Origin: Lethocerus indicus | Taxonomy: Eukaryota > Arthropoda > Insecta > Hemiptera > Belostomatidae | Assembly: GCA_019843655.1 (NCBI GenBank) | Contig: JACDQD010000006.1 | Coordinates: 22,648,246-22,712,245, forward strand | Reading direction: 5' to 3' | Length of the DNA: 64,000 bases | Shown: one piece after another, positions 1 through 13,257 of the stretch | How the letters are laid out: each line of letters begins with the position of its first letter | Numbering within the stretch: position 1 is the stretch's first letter | Program-made: the position numbers and the translations under genes | The notes under the pieces: model-generated | Told to the model about the DNA's origin: nothing | Databases searched by the model: none | Seen by the model: the letters and a program-made list of their open reading frames with translations, nothing else

Positions 1-390
1 AGATGCGCGCTGGTGGGTGATAGACATCTGCAAACGTCTTTCATAAGACGCATTGCCGTGTATGTTGAAAGAAACAAGCATTCATATTTTCATTCAAATC
101 CCCGGTTGAGAGTTTAACATATGAATGACTTCGTTTAAAAAATCTGATAACGCAAAATAAATCTGTAGTTAACATTTGATCGATAAATTGATATGATGTT
201 CTCTGTAGATAGCTCAGAATTAGCGAATATTTTTTTAGCAGAAAGTTAGATTTTTAGTGTTAGAATAAGACTGCTTTCAGTTAGAGCATAATGCCGGTAG
301 TGAACTGTAGCTCTTAGATATTTAGGAAAAACGTATTCATTAACGCCGTAATTATTTTAACAACATTACAAAAATTACATTAATTTTTAT
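1..390. other. Intergenic, no gene seen
   Basis: AT-rich sequence without a convincing reading frame, tRNA or repeat. It precedes the MITE-like element at 391. Confidence 0.5.
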
Positions 391-626
391 AGTTTAACGT
401 ACCTATGTTGTGGTCTACGAGGGGTTAGAATACCGTAGATTTCGTATGTTTCTGTTAGTCACTTTTGGCACTTTGGCTGTACAAGTAACAGTGACAGTGC
501 AGTCAGGATGCCCGAAAAACATTCAAAGTGACTAACGGATGGAAGAAGATGGCGAGCGGCCGAAACCGGTCTAGCAAAAGACCAGACCAGCGAGAGGAGA
601 CAGAAGCACACGAAATCTACGGTATT
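391..626. mobile_element. Palindromic MITE-like element, copy 1
   Basis: The core inverted repeat AATACCGTAGATTTCG (429-444) recurs inverted as CGAAATCTACGGTATT (611-626). The interior shares blocks with two other copies in this window (56093-56503 and 56858-57140): a left flank like tttaacgtacct, the block GATGCCCGAAAAAC, and GATGGCGAGCGGCCGAAACC followed by GGTCTAGCAAAAGACC. No transposase frame is present, so it is presumably non-autonomous. The superfamily is not recognised and no clear target-site duplication was found. The left arm is partly lost compared with copy 3. Confidence 0.65.
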
Positions 627-3600
627 TATTTTTATATTTTATTATATAAGTCGAGCTCTGTGCTATTATGCCAAGCATTTTCGGTCAATATTTTTCATTC
701 TCTCTTTGTCAGTTGCGGGCGAATTTACAGGGCTGCAATGTTCAGTATTAACGGCCGGCTTTTTTGACGCAATCAATCTCATCGCGACAGCGTCAATCCT
801 GTACAAAGTATCTGTTGGCGGTTGGACGGGTGAAAGCCCGCCATGGTGTACCTGTGTACTACTGCCGGTAAACTGTGTGTGTGGGAGCGGTTCCTGCCAA
901 TTTGGGCGGGACTGCCGACGCCCCTTGCCCTCTCGGGCTAAATTCGGGAAGTAAATTTTCCAGTCACGTTCCCCGATCGATCGTATACCTGTACCTTTAA
1001 AGATCTTTACATATTTTTCCACTCTCGACCTTTTATCTAATTGATAAACCATTATTAATTCCAAGTATTAAATTCCAGTACTACATTTATTTGGTGATAT
1101 AATTTTAAAATTAAATAAACGTATCGGATTGATATCTATATGTGAATGCCTGCAAGAAGTATTCCCCCACTATATAGTGTAGTGATCCCCACCCCAACCG
1201 AGACTTAACTGGACTTAACCTGTGGTCGATAGTTCTGTTGGTAAGATCAGTTAGGAGGATGAAGCCTTGCTTATTATTCTCTATAAATATTATTATAAGT
1301 GAACATGATATCAGTGTTTCACTTTTCTTCCTTATCCACTCGACTGTCTGAAATATTTGAAGCGTAATTACCTTTTATGCAATTCAGGAAGGATGCATTT
1401 TTTATGTGTCATTTTTTTGATTTAGGTATTCGGGTTAGCTTTAATCTATTGTTTTTTTCTGTTTCAAGAACAATTTCGTTGCGATTATCTCAGTCAAGTA
1501 TGCAATTATCGTAATTACATCCCTATTACAATTAAAGGGAGCAATATTGGAAAAATTGACAGAATATATGTAACGCAATCGAAAATTGTCTCATAATTAT
1601 AATATAGTAACTTAGGAATGTGTGTAATTATTCCGCTCAATTAATCGTGTATCCGCCTGGAATTTTGAGCGATATCTGACACGAATTCCATTGGCACCTT
1701 CTTTTGTACTTTTGGTCGTTTATTATTTAATTAATTATTGCGCCACTCTTATTGAAGTCTAGGGTTTTTTCTGCATTAGGCAACAGATTATATTTATGTT
1801 TGTCAACGTGGTGGCTACAATATCGGGAGCCTGATTTAAATTATAATTCGATAAAATTGGGACCGATATCTCATCAGTGACTCAACAGCTCGCATATATT
1901 CAAAAGGCTCCGGCCTCTCTGTAGACGTTCTCTCATATGATTAAGGGAGACCTCTACGTTACGTCGTTTCTTTTTTTACTCAGATCAATACTGCGCCATA
2001 CTTATTTACCAATTTTTGAAATAATACCTAACAGGACTGTAGTTAGTTAAATGACGCAAGTGAGTGTCTCCTCAACCTCTCTATGCCCAATACGAGGTGG
2101 TGTATTATCCTGAGTTCGGGTCGTGTGTCTATTTTCTCGTGGTTCGGCAATCCTTTCTAACACCCTGAACACGGGCTGTTATCCATTGCGGAACTATTTC
2201 GAACGCAATCTCTGTCCTTAAGTTGACAGAGGATGACCTGGATTACGGAACTGTATGGTCCTTGAACTGTGAGTCTCAAGGAAAACCTCCACCTGAGATG
2301 AACCCATGATTCAAAATTGAGTCCATGAGTCAAAAAAACATTGAATACGCTACTTGTTATTATGTTACCAATTTAAAGTTGAATAGAGCACCTAGCAGGC
2401 TTTTGTAGAGACATTTTTTCACTTCTACATACAGCGGAAAATTCGCTCTAAATTTTTCCGAAAACCCATATTTTAGTATATTAATCGTTTGACTAGAGCT
2501 TGTGATACTTGGATAATTTAATATGTAATTTTTTCTTCATTTCTTGCCAAAACACCGGTTAGTCAAACAAGAACCCAACTCCTTTGATTAATCAACATCA
2601 GTGTAGACAAATATCTTCTGTTGGTATTCTTCGGGTTGGATGAGACAGAAGCGGATGAGTCGGTTGTGTGCCAATTAGTGTTTGGGCAAGGTGGGCCCCA
2701 CGCCGCGTTCAACAATAAGCGGGCCCAGTCGAGGGCTTCGCAACAGGCCGCCTACAGTCCGCCTCAGACAATTGCGAAATCCACACCGCCCGCTCTATCT
2801 AAATCTACAATTTCTAATTATAACACCGCAATCTCTTGTCCCTCGAATCGCCACCCGAATCGGCCCGTGTTGACATCTCAAAACGGCCGAGAGGAATGTG
2901 ACGGGCGGAGAGCTCTGAAGAAAGGCGGCAGCCACCAGCGGTTATTGAACGTCTTAGTCTTATACCCAATTAAGTGAAGTGAGCAGGACCTGCACAACAT
3001 TTAAGATGTTGTTTGGGGGCGGTAAAGTGTTGGAATATCATCACTATGGGGTAGGTGTCCCGGTCATCCGGTTAAAGCCTAACAGGTTTCTTAAAAAAAA
3101 ATTATCAGCAGCCATAAAATAGTATAATGTCACCTTTCAGCCGTTTACAATATACCGCTCTGAGGGCACTTGCTGAAATCGGCACCGTTCAAAATGTTCG
3201 GTTTATTCCCCTGGGTTCGAGTTTGGCCTAGACTCCTCAGACAGGTTCAATCAAGTCCCGATGGCAACAAGCCAAGTAACTTCTCCCCTCACTATTGTAG
3301 GACTCCTTCCCTTTCGCCGGTCGATTTCAGAAGGACATTTATTTTATCACAGGACGGATCCGGTAAAAGGATGCCAACGCATCGAACGATTCGCTATATC
3401 GTTTAATGCTGGAGCATCTTGAACAGAACCGATCGTTGATGAAACCACGAATAGAATTTCTCATGCAATGCACAACAAGTCACAGTTGCGACACTCCTCA
3501 TTATCACTTTATCTAGTGTGCAATGAAAGTGACTTTCGAAATCAAGCCCCAATGAGTCGTTGCATGAGAAGCTAACCATTTCATGGTGGCAAATATGGAA

Positions 3601-6600
3601 GTAGACTCCAAGTGATTTATTTATTAATGACACGTTTTGATGAAATCCAGTAAATCTATTTACACGATAAGGATTCAATTCATCCATTCGTTACAATAAA
3701 TATAGAGGTTAATGAATGCTCATGTATACTAATTGGAGGAGAAATATTTTTGAAAAGACAATAGAGCTGGGTTTCTTCAGTCGCTACAAGGTGAGTGACA
3801 TTCCTAATCAGATGGAATAGTCTGCTCTTCTTTTTTTGTACTTAATTATCTGATATAATCGATCTGAAATCATTTTGAGTTCCCTCACTGCCCCATTCAC
3901 ACTGGATGCTAATACGAGAAAGTCAAATTTGAATTGCCCTTCCTTGTCGGGGATTACTTTACTTCCGTTTCAGATACTCGGACATTTCTTTCTTTTTTCC
4001 CTCGGCTCACTTTCCCATTGAGTCCGCCGACGGCTTTCTTTGTCTCCGATGGCGCGTCACCCCGTTATTAATCGTGTCGGTGCATTCCTCGCCAGATACC
4101 GAAAAGCCATTTGTCTAATATCTTTTTTCGGTCGCTTGTCACTTTCACAGTTGTTAACGGCCAATCGCGTTGACAGTCTGGTCTCCGCGACGTCCGAGAG
4201 GGGCCGGGGAAGGCGAGCGTGGTGTCGCGTGGCGAGGACGCAATACGGCAGATTTCTCCCGCAGCGAATGCAATGACGGTATAATAATAACTCAACGGCA
4301 GTTTGTATTCAACCCCTGTTCCCCGGCCAATGGATACCCGATCCCCTGGGACAACTTTCCCTCGGTGAGGTAATGATTTCTGCCGGAAAACCGCCTTAAA
4401 CATGCGTGTCGAAAAACTTATGATAGTTATATTGATTTATATGTCTCAGACATGTAAAGTCATATAGCGGTTTGTCCACACAATAACTGTTTACCAGAAT
4501 CAAATTTTCTGTAGCCAGCTTGTCTTTTTTTCTAAATATTTGTTGTTATCCAATCTCGAAACACCACGATATTCGGACTGACATTTTAGAACAATTCCAC
4601 TGATATTTGCCCGTTCAATGCAATTTCCATTTAATGGGATATGTGCTCCACCGAAAGGAATGAACCGAAAAAAAAATGAATGACAGCTCGACAACACTAA
4701 TGAATGAAAGCGTTGTTCTAGCGCCAATTAAATCAGAATAAGAGGGGAGGAATCGAATGAGGAGGTGGCCGTATGAAATCTTTTCATTTGCGCGCGTCCC
4801 ATTCCGTCCCCGTCGTCGGGAATATTCGACAAGTATTCGGGTCACGTAGAGGAGGGGGTGGGTTAGGCGGTGTCGAACTAGGGAGCCTGTCAATACCACT
4901 TTTAAAGATTGACCTGCCATTAAGGATTCAAGTTGAATGATAGGGTTTGGGACCCCCCGTCCCCGGAGGAGGTTCACTCCTCCTTCAGTTCTCTTATGTA
5001 TGCAAAAGACGTCACGCATCCCTGTAAAAGCCGTTTTCGGATGGTAATACTACTAACAATCTGACGCTCTGATATGGACGTCACACTGACGAGTTTGATG
5101 CATAATAACCTAAATATATTGGTACATATTGGTAATGTGGTATTTTTATGTTTTGTCAAACGTTGCTAAACTGAAAAATTAAATGTGCTATTACATCATT
5201 TTCTCGGTGCTAAAATAAATTGGGCAGCGAATTCAATTCTCATTCAAAAAATACAAGGTGGCGATAAAGTGGCATTTAAAGACTTACCAGTTAATGAGCG
5301 CTTTACAACCACTATGACTCTAAACTTGGAAGAGTCGTTAAGGCAACTAATGAAGTTGTGATAATTAAGTTGCAAAAATTAAATTCTGAAATACATTTTT
5401 AGAGTAACGCTGTAATTAGCGTTTCAAATTGTGAACAGGGTGGAAGCAGGAATAGAGCCGTGAAGTAATTTTTCCTAATTACATACTTATGAGAAAAAAA
5501 TGGACACTCGTTAGCATTTAACGGACCTTATTTAAAAGCGAATTGTGTCACCTCAAATATACATTTTCTCGGACCTGAGTAGGAGTACATTCATTAACAA
5601 TGAGGGTAGACATTATCGTGAATAATTAGATATTACCTCAGAATAAATGTGTGTTAGGCAAGTGCACACAGAAAGAACATTTAATTGTTTCGTTGTGAAA
5701 CTTATCAAGCATTTTCCTCTATGCTTACGCAGTATTCGAAATAAACGGTTTCCTCATGATTTATCCCCATGTAAAAAATTATCCGCCAGAAGAAACTGTA
5801 AAAAAAGTAATGAATGATGCGATAAACGTGGGAGCTACTGACCTATAATTTAAAATACCTCTCGGTGCGACTGGGATGGTTTGGGATATATATTTATTCT
5901 TGAATGATACGGAAGGTGGCGAGTAACCGAAACAGAGACAGAACATAGCGATACGGTGATGCGAATTTATATTCAATCGTCCGAACACTCTCCGACCCTT
6001 TTCTGCCGACGTATCGCTGAAAATAGAACGTTTAAATGTAGAAAATATCAGCGGAAATAGATATCCTTTTTTTTGTTGCCCACACGACCATTTCCGCCGA
6101 AAGGCGTCGGGCAGGCGGTGCGTGGCAAGCTAAAAACCAAACCAGCCCGGGGGTATATATGCGATTTATGGGCGGGGGCGGTCCACTTCCCGGCCTTCGG
6201 GATTTAACCCAATTAAAGCCCGGCTGAGGGCGAAAATATGACTGGGAAATATGACACAATAACGTGGTTAGGCAGTTAAAATATCAGGCAGGCGTACCTA
6301 ATAAATTCGAGGGGAGTTATATTTTAGCCCAAAGTCTCGTTAAGCAATATCCATGTACTACAGTATTTTTTGGAAGTCCAATTAGTCTACGTTAAACAAC
6401 TAGAAATGACATTTAAATTTGAATGGGAAACGTGCAGATCAGATGGTTAGAGCAGCTCCTTGATGGGAGGCTGGTCCCGGTATTCCATTCGGGATGGCGA
6501 ATTTGTAATGTTTCATAGAATTGATAGTTGAATTAAAATTGGCTTTGTACAAGACACTTGTATTGTATAAGACACTTTTTAAATATTAGGTGGAAATCTG

Positions 6601-7972
6601 AAATACTGTTTTCCAAAGCGTATAGACGACAACAAATGTACCATGCGGTGAAGATGCGACTCGCGAATATCGTAAAGTAAAAGCTTTGCGTCCCCGTTCA
6701 GTTCCGAAAAGGAAGAAACGCCACCGACAAAAGGGAAAGGGACCCTCAAGAAATTTGACAATTAGGATTATACGTTGTGAAAGAGTGAAAGCGCCGGGTC
6801 AAATAGGGTCGATTTCAGACACAGCGCAAAACGCAGGAAACGAGATAAACGATGGGAGGCAACACTGGGAAAGGAAACAACCACCAGTGTACGAACCGAG
6901 GGTTTGTAAGATACACCTCTCTTGCGTACGCACATAATAGTCATCTCGAGTGCCATTGATTGGAATCTGTGTACTTTGCAGTACTCGCCTATAACTGATA
7001 TCCTTCTTCTGAATTTACATCAATATAAAAACTGATATATAGGTATTTCGGCAGTTTAACATAAATCCCATTCACTGTCCTTAGGATAGAGGACGGGTTC
7101 GTTTACCCGGAAAGAAGCCCTAGGGTCCGTCCCGACTACTTGCCTTGTCTGTTCGTTCAGTAATTTGAATTGCTGTCGCGGTTTGGACCGCCTCCTTTCT
7201 GGGCGACCATTGAATTATTAGCGGCCCTGTGTCCAACGGGCCGGCAATATGCTAATTTCGGCTGTGGGCTCGCGCAACAACCGAGATACACAGCGGACGG
7301 GTACAGGACGATCGGCCGTTCGCCGCTTTCTCCACTCCAGAGCCTCTCCGGGCTATTCATCACTCGGCGGAGGTGATTTGCGCTATTCCGAGCATGCGGG
7401 CACAAACAAATAGAGAAGGAAGAGGAGCCTGAATGAAATCGGACGTTGAGCTATCTAGGAGGGGAATTTCTGTGACGGCTCTCACCGTACGAGGGAAATC
7501 GAATGATCGACGACGTCAGACCTGCAATGCCAATTCATTGCACCACTCGGCCATCTAAATTCAGTAGGACTGTAAACATCTGGTAATCGCGTACTCCGTT
7601 AACTGGAGGATATTGTATTTTACTCCACCTGAAAATAAGACAAGAGTGAGACATAAGACAAGTATAAGTTCAAATAAGCGAGTGGGGAATGGCACATATC
7701 AAGACATATCGCCAAATTGTCAACATGTGAAATTTTTCACGCATATTTAGACAGACTTATGTAGTCTGCATTAAAATACCTATTTGACAGGTGAACATAC
7801 GAATGAATGCTTTTATAATGCCGAAAATGACCACAAAAATTGATTTGATTGAGAGACTAATCGCAGATGTTTGGTTGTTGTCTGTTTAAACTACGATAAC
7901 CACGTTTAAAATAGAAAAATGACAATACTCATTCCACGTGGACAATTAAAATAAGCGGTCGCAGCCATACCT
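627..7972. other. Long intergenic region without supported genes
   Basis: Only short unconnected frames (up to about 130 codons) occur on either strand. None shows a recognisable domain, biased composition or a linked chain of splice sites. GC-richer patches near 2690-2940, 4020-4380 and 7170-7380 could be regulatory or conserved non-coding DNA, but nothing in the sequence proves it. No tRNA-like boxes or clear tandem repeats were seen before 7973. Confidence 0.45.
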
Positions 7973-8054
7973 GACGAGGTGGCCGAGTGGTTAAGGCGTT
8001 GGACTGCTAATCCAATGTGCTCTGCACGCGTGGGTTCGAATCCCATCCTCGTCG
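7973..8054 (+). tRNA. tRNA-Ser(GCT), isolated copy 0
   Basis: An 82-nt serine tRNA gene that reads AGC/AGU codons. The acceptor arms GACGAGG and CCTCGTC pair fully and are followed by a G discriminator. Box A (TGGCCGAGTGG) and box B (GGTTCGAATCC) are intact. The anticodon loop is CTGCTAA in a five-pair stem (TTGGA/TCCAA), and a long variable arm typical of tRNA-Ser is present. CCA is not encoded and there is no intron. A TTTT Pol III terminator lies at 8064-8067, ten bases after the gene. This sets it apart from the sixteen array copies downstream, whose first T4 run is about 68 bases away. Confidence 0.97.
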
Positions 8055-8668
8055 AATTTAGAGTTTTATTCATTACTAACAAAAACGCACTAAACGGTTA
8101 CTAAATATAAACCAATCAGCGGAAGCCATTAAAGTACCACTACATAATTCTGACACAATATTTACTGAAAATTTTAATAGTACCTTTGTGTTAAAAAATA
8201 CAAATTATTACAAAACCCAGAATTACTCGTCGATAACGCAAAAAAAACAAAAACGTTTTATTAGATCCATAAAGAACTGGAAATAATTCTTATGGCAAGG
8301 TGTAGTTTTCACTCTTCGTTCCTGATCATAAAATTATTTATTAGCAATTCGGAGTAACCCCCATTCCTGCGTAATACATTTCTCTAACTCCTCTTGAGTT
8401 CCACCATGCTGTAAAGGGATATGAAGAAAAACCATGAGCATTTAGAATATGGTTTGACCAATTATAGGAATTGAACGCCTTCATCCCAGTTTTATAAATA
8501 TCTGTCATTTATATTGTATTTCACGTGCGATATATAGCCTATAAACCATTGAATACAGTGTTATTCAACAACAAGAAACCAGAATCACCACCAGTGAATT
8601 CAATTTTAATCTACCCTACAGTTCTGATAATTACCGAATTTTTCCGGGTATTTTTAGGAAGAACTTCA
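8055..8668. other. Spacer between isolated tRNA and array
   Basis: The first ~400 bases look unique. From about 8475 the sequence becomes a diverged version of the array spacer: cccagttttataaa, then ttgaatacagtgttattcaa, then gggtatttttaggaagaacttca just before the next tRNA. The array unit therefore begins with a partial, older spacer copy. Confidence 0.6.
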
Positions 8669-8750
8669 GACGAGGTGGCCGAGTGGTTAAGGCGTTGGAC
8701 TGCTAATCCAATGTGCTCTGCACGCGTGGGTTCGAATCCCATCCTCGTCG
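8669..8750 (+). tRNA. tRNA-Ser(GCT), array copy 1
   Basis: 82-nt gene identical to copy 0. A type A spacer follows, whose trailer has a perfect GGCGTAA/TTACGCC stem. First T4 at 8819-8822, 69 bases past the gene. Confidence 0.96.
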
Positions 8751-8990
8751 GTAGTGCTAATGTTTAGTGCTTAGAGTGCGGCGTAAACAATCGTAGGAAT
8801 GTTACGCCTCCACCCCAGTTTTATAAAGAACCATTTCTGTATATAACAGGCTATTACATCCCGTGAAGTGTTCAATACAGTGCTATTAAACATGTAGCGC
8901 TGAAACCTGAAACCAGACAATCATATTTTTATATATTCTTGATTGATGATACTAAATGAATTTTTCTGGGTATTTATAGGAAAAAATTCA

Positions 8991-9072
8991 GACGAGGTGG
9001 CCGAGTGGTTAAGGCGTTGGACTGCTAATCCAATGTGCTCTGCACGCGTGGGTTCGAATCCCATCCTCGTCG
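8991..9072 (+). tRNA. tRNA-Ser(GCT), array copy 2
   Basis: Same 82-nt gene with intact box A, box B and GCT anticodon. A type B spacer follows; first T4 at 9141-9144. Confidence 0.96.
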
Positions 9073-9312
9073 GTAGTGCTAATGTTTAGTGCTTAGAGTG
9101 TGGCGAAAACCGTGGTAGGAATGTTACGCCTCCACCCTAGTTTTATAAAGGATCGGTTGTCTTTATAAACGGCTATTATATCCACTGAAGTGATCAATAC
9201 TGTGCTATTAAACATCTAGCGCTGAAACCTGAAATCAGTCAGTCATATTTTTATATATTCTTGATTGATGATACTAAATGAATTTTTCTGGGTATTTATA
9301 GGAAAAAATTCA

Positions 9313-9394
9313 GACGAGGTGGCCGAGTGGTTAAGGCGTTGGACTGCTAATCCAATGTGCTCTGCACGCGTGGGTTCGAATCCCATCCTCGTCG
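9313..9394 (+). tRNA. tRNA-Ser(GCT), array copy 3
   Basis: Same 82-nt gene; a type A spacer follows. Confidence 0.96.
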
Positions 9395-9634
9395 GTAGTA
9401 CTAATGATTAGTGCTTAGAGTGTGGCGAAAACAGTGGTACGAATGTTACGCCTCCACCCTAGTTTTATAAAGAACCATTTCTGTATATAACAGGCTATTA
9501 CATCCCGTGAAGTGTTCAATACAGTGCTATTAAACATGTAGCGCTGAAACCTGAAATCAGTCAATCATATTTTTATATATTCTTGATTGATGATACTAAA
9601 TGAATTTTTCTGGGTATTTATAGGAAAAAATTCA

Positions 9635-9716
9635 GACGAGGTGGCCGAGTGGTTAAGGCGTTGGACTGCTAATCCAATGTGCTCTGCACGCGTGGGTTCG
9701 AATCCCATCCTCGTCG
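9635..9716 (+). tRNA. tRNA-Ser(GCT), array copy 4
   Basis: Same 82-nt gene; a type A spacer follows. Confidence 0.96.
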
Positions 9717-9956
9717 GTAGTGCTAATGTTTAGTGCTTAGAGTGTGGCGCAAACAGTGGTAGGAATGTTACGCCTCCACCCTAGTTTTATAAAGAACCAT
9801 TTCTGTATATAACAGGCTATTACATCCCGTGAAGTGTTCAATACAGTGCTATTAAACATGTAGCGCTGAAACCTGAAGTCAGTCAATCATATTTTTATAT
9901 ATTCTTGATTGATGATACTAAATGAATTTTTCTGGGTATTTATAGGAAAAAATTCA

Positions 9957-10038
9957 GACGAGGTGGCCGAGTGGTTAAGGCGTTGGACTGCTAATCCAAT
10001 GTGCTCTGCACGCGTGGGTTCGAATCCCATCCTCGTCG
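9957..10038 (+). tRNA. tRNA-Ser(GCT), array copy 5
   Basis: Same 82-nt gene; a type B spacer follows. Confidence 0.96.
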
Positions 10039-10278
10039 GTAGTACTAATGTTTAGTGCTTAGAGTGTGGCGCAAACCGTGGTAGGAATGTTACGCCTCCA
10101 CCCTAGTTTTATAAAGAATCGGTTGTCTTTATAAATGGCTATTACATCCACTGAAGTGATCAATACTGTCCTATTAAACATCTAGCGCTGAAACCTGAAA
10201 TCAGTCAATCATATTTTTATATATTCTTGATTGATGATACTAAATGAATTATTCTGGGTATTTATAGGAAAAAATTCA

Positions 10279-10360
10279 GACGAGGTGGCCGAGTGGTTAA
10301 GGCGTTGGACTGCTAATCCAATGTGCTCTGCACGCGTGGGTTCGAATCCCATCCTCGTCG
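10279..10360 (+). tRNA. tRNA-Ser(GCT), array copy 6
   Basis: Same 82-nt gene; a type B spacer follows. Confidence 0.96.
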
Positions 10361-10600
10361 GTAGTACTAATGTTTAGTGCTTAGAGTGTGGCGCAAACCG
10401 TGGTAGGAATGTTACGCCTCCACCCTAGTTTTATAAAGGATCGGTTGTCTTTATAAATGGCTATTATATCCACTGAAGTGACCAATACTGTGCTATTAAG
10501 CATCTAGCGCTGAAACCTGAAATCAGTCAATCATATTTTTATATATTCTTGTTTGATGATACTAAATGAATTTTTCTGGATATTTATAGGGAAAACTTCA

Positions 10601-10682
10601 GACGAGGTGGCCGAGTGGTTAAGGCGTTGGACTGCTAATCCAATGTGCTCTGCACGCGTGGGTTCGAATCCCATCCTCGTCG
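10601..10682 (+). tRNA. tRNA-Ser(GCT), array copy 7
   Basis: Same 82-nt gene. Its 5' flank differs slightly (gggaaaacttca). A type B spacer follows. Confidence 0.96.
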
Positions 10683-10921
10683 GTAGTACTAATGTTTAGT
10701 GCTTAGAGTGTGGCGCAAACCGTGGTAGGAATGTTACGCCTCCACCCTAGTTTTATAAAGAATCGGTTGTCTTTATAAATGGCTATTACATCCACTGAAG
10801 TGATCAATACTGTGCTATTAAGCATCTAGCGCTGAAACCTGAAATCAGTCAATCATATTTTTATATATTCTTGATTGATGATACTAAATGAATTTTTCTG
10901 GGTATTTATAGGAAAAATTCA

Positions 10922-11003
10922 GACGAGGTGGCCGAGTGGTTAAGGCGTTGGACTGCTAATCCAATGTGCTCTGCACGCGTGGGTTCGAATCCCATCCTCG
11001 TCG
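10922..11003 (+). tRNA. tRNA-Ser(GCT), array copy 8
   Basis: Same 82-nt gene. The preceding unit is one base shorter (321 bp) because one A is missing from the A-run before the gene. A type B spacer follows. Confidence 0.96.
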
Positions 11004-11243
11004 GTAGTGCTAATGTTTAGTGCTTAGAGTGTGGCGCAAACCGTGGTAGGAATGTTACGCCTCCACCCTAGTTTTATAAAGAATCGGTTGTCTTTATAAA
11101 TGGCTATTACATCCACTGAAGTGATCAATACTGTGCTATTAAACATCTAGCGCTGAAACCTGAAATCAGTCAATCATATTTTTATATATTCTTGATTGAT
11201 GATATTTAATGAATTTTTCTGGGTATTTATAGGAAAAAATTCA

Positions 11244-11325
11244 GACGAGGTGGCCGAGTGGTTAAGGCGTTGGACTGCTAATCCAATGTGCTCTGCACGC
11301 GTGGGTTCGAATCCCATCCTCGTCG
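11244..11325 (+). tRNA. tRNA-Ser(GCT), array copy 9
   Basis: Same 82-nt gene; a type B spacer follows. Confidence 0.96.
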
Positions 11326-11565
11326 GTAGTACTAATGTTTAGTGCTTAGAGTGTGGCGCAAACCGTGGTAGGAATGTTACGCCTCCACCCTAGTTTTATA
11401 AAGAATCGGTTGTCTTTATAAACGGCTATTACATCCACTGAAGAGATCAATACTGTCCTATTAAACATCTAGCGCTGAAACCTGAAATCAGTCAATCATA
11501 TTTTTATATATTCTTGATTGATGATACTAAATGAATTTTTCTGGGTATTTATAGGAAAAAATTCA

Positions 11566-11647
11566 GACGAGGTGGCCGAGTGGTTAAGGCGTTGGACTGC
11601 TAATCCAATGTGCTCTGCACGCGTGGGTTCGAATCCCATCCTCGTCG
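11566..11647 (+). tRNA. tRNA-Ser(GCT), array copy 10
   Basis: Same 82-nt gene. The following spacer is mosaic: it starts as type A and switches to type B-like (tatatccactgaagtgatc), then back to A-like (catgtagcg). Confidence 0.96.
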
Positions 11648-11887
11648 GTAGTACTAATGTTTAGTGCTTAGAGTGTGGCGCAAACAGTGGTACGAATGTT
11701 ACGCCTCCACCCTAGTTTTATAAAGAACCATTTCTGTATATAACAGGCTATTATATCCACTGAAGTGATCAATACAGTGTTATTAAACATGTAGCGCTGA
11801 AACCTGAAATCAGTCAATCATATTTTTATATATTCTTGATTGATGATATTTAATGAATTTTTCTGGGTATTTATAGGAAAAAATTCA

Positions 11888-11969
11888 GACGAGGTGGCCG
11901 AGTGGTTAAGGCGTTGGACTGCTAATCCAATGTGCTCTGCACGCGTGGGTTCGAATCCCATCCTCGTCG
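11888..11969 (+). tRNA. tRNA-Ser(GCT), array copy 11
   Basis: Same 82-nt gene; a type B spacer follows. Confidence 0.96.
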
Positions 11970-12209
11970 GTAGTGCTAATGTTTAGTGCTTAGAGTGTGG
12001 CGCAAACCGTGGTAGGAATGTTACGCCTCCACCCTAGTTTTATAAAGAATCGGTTGTCTTTATAAATGGCTATTACATCCACTGAAGTGATCAATACTGT
12101 GCTATTAAACATGTAGCGCTGAAACCTGAAATCAGTCAATCATATTTTTATATATTCTTGTTTGATAATATTTAATGAATTTTTCTGGGTATTTATAGGA
12201 AAAAATTCA

Positions 12210-12291
12210 GACGAGGTGGCCGAGTGGTTAAGGCGTTGGACTGCTAATCCAATGTGCTCTGCACGCGTGGGTTCGAATCCCATCCTCGTCG
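12210..12291 (+). tRNA. tRNA-Ser(GCT), array copy 12
   Basis: Same 82-nt gene. Its trailer is the GGCGTAAACAATCG variant also seen after copy 1, here joined to a type B middle segment. Confidence 0.96.
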
Positions 12292-12531
12292 GTAGCAATA
12301 ATGTTTAGTGCTTAGAGTGCGGCGTAAACAATCGTAGGAATGTTACGCCTCTACCCCAGTTTTATAAAGAATCGGTTGTCTTTATAAATGGCTATTACAT
12401 CCACTGAAGTGATCAATACTGTGCTATTAAACACCTAGCGCTGAAACCTGAAATCAGTCAATCTAATTTTTATTTATTCTTGTTTGATAATATTTAATGA
12501 ATTTTTCTGGGTATTTATAGGAAAAAATTCA

Positions 12532-12613
12532 GACGAGGTGGCCGAGTGGTTAAGGCGTTGGACTGCTAATCCAATGTGCTCTGCACGCGTGGGTTCGAAT
12601 CCCATCCTCGTCG
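12532..12613 (+). tRNA. tRNA-Ser(GCT), array copy 13
   Basis: Same 82-nt gene; a type A spacer follows. Confidence 0.96.
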
Positions 12614-12853
12614 GTAGTACTAATGTTTAGTGCTTAGAGTGTGGCGCAAACAGTGGTACGAATGTTACGCCTCCACCCTAGTTTTATAAAGAACCATTTC
12701 TGTATATAACAGGCTATTACATCCCGTGAAGTGTTCAATACAGTGCTATTAAACATGTAGCGCTGAAACCTGAAATCAGTCAATCATATTTTTATATATT
12801 CTTGTTTGATAATATTTAATGAATTTTTCTGGGTATTTATAGGAAAAAATTCA

Positions 12854-12935
12854 GACGAGGTGGCCGAGTGGTTAAGGCGTTGGACTGCTAATCCAATGTG
12901 CTCTGCACGCGTGGGTTCGAATCCCATCCTCGTCG
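12854..12935 (+). tRNA. tRNA-Ser(GCT), array copy 14
   Basis: Same 82-nt gene; a type A spacer follows. Confidence 0.96.
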
Positions 12936-13175
12936 GTAGTACTAATGTTTAGTGCTTAGAGTGTGGTGCAAACAGTGGTACGAATGTTACGCCTCCACCC
13001 TAGTTTTATAAAGAACCATTTCTGTATATAACAGGCTATTACATCCCGTGAAGTGTTCAATACAGTGCTATTAAACATGTAGCGCTGAAACCTGAAGTCA
13101 GTCAATCATATTTTTATATATTCTTGTTTGATAATATTTAATGAATTTTTCTGGGTATTTATAGGAAAAAATTCA

Positions 13176-13257
13176 GACGAGGTGGCCGAGTGGTTAAGGC
13201 GTTGGACTGCTAATCCAATGTGCTCTGCACGCGTGGGTTCGAATCCCATCCTCATCG
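13176..13257 (+). tRNA. tRNA-Ser(GCT), array copy 15, acceptor-stem variant
   Basis: One substitution changes the 3' acceptor strand from CCTCGTC to CCTCATC, giving a C-A mismatch at the third acceptor pair. The following spacer has scattered single-base insertions (total unit 331 bp), one of which creates a T4 at 13271-13274 only 14 bases after the gene. Either this unit is decaying or the local sequence quality is poor. Confidence 0.85.

Noticed and set aside
2621..2977. 118-codon frame in a GC-richer patch
   Set aside because: No recognisable domain, no splice links, and overlapped by another open frame; insufficient support.
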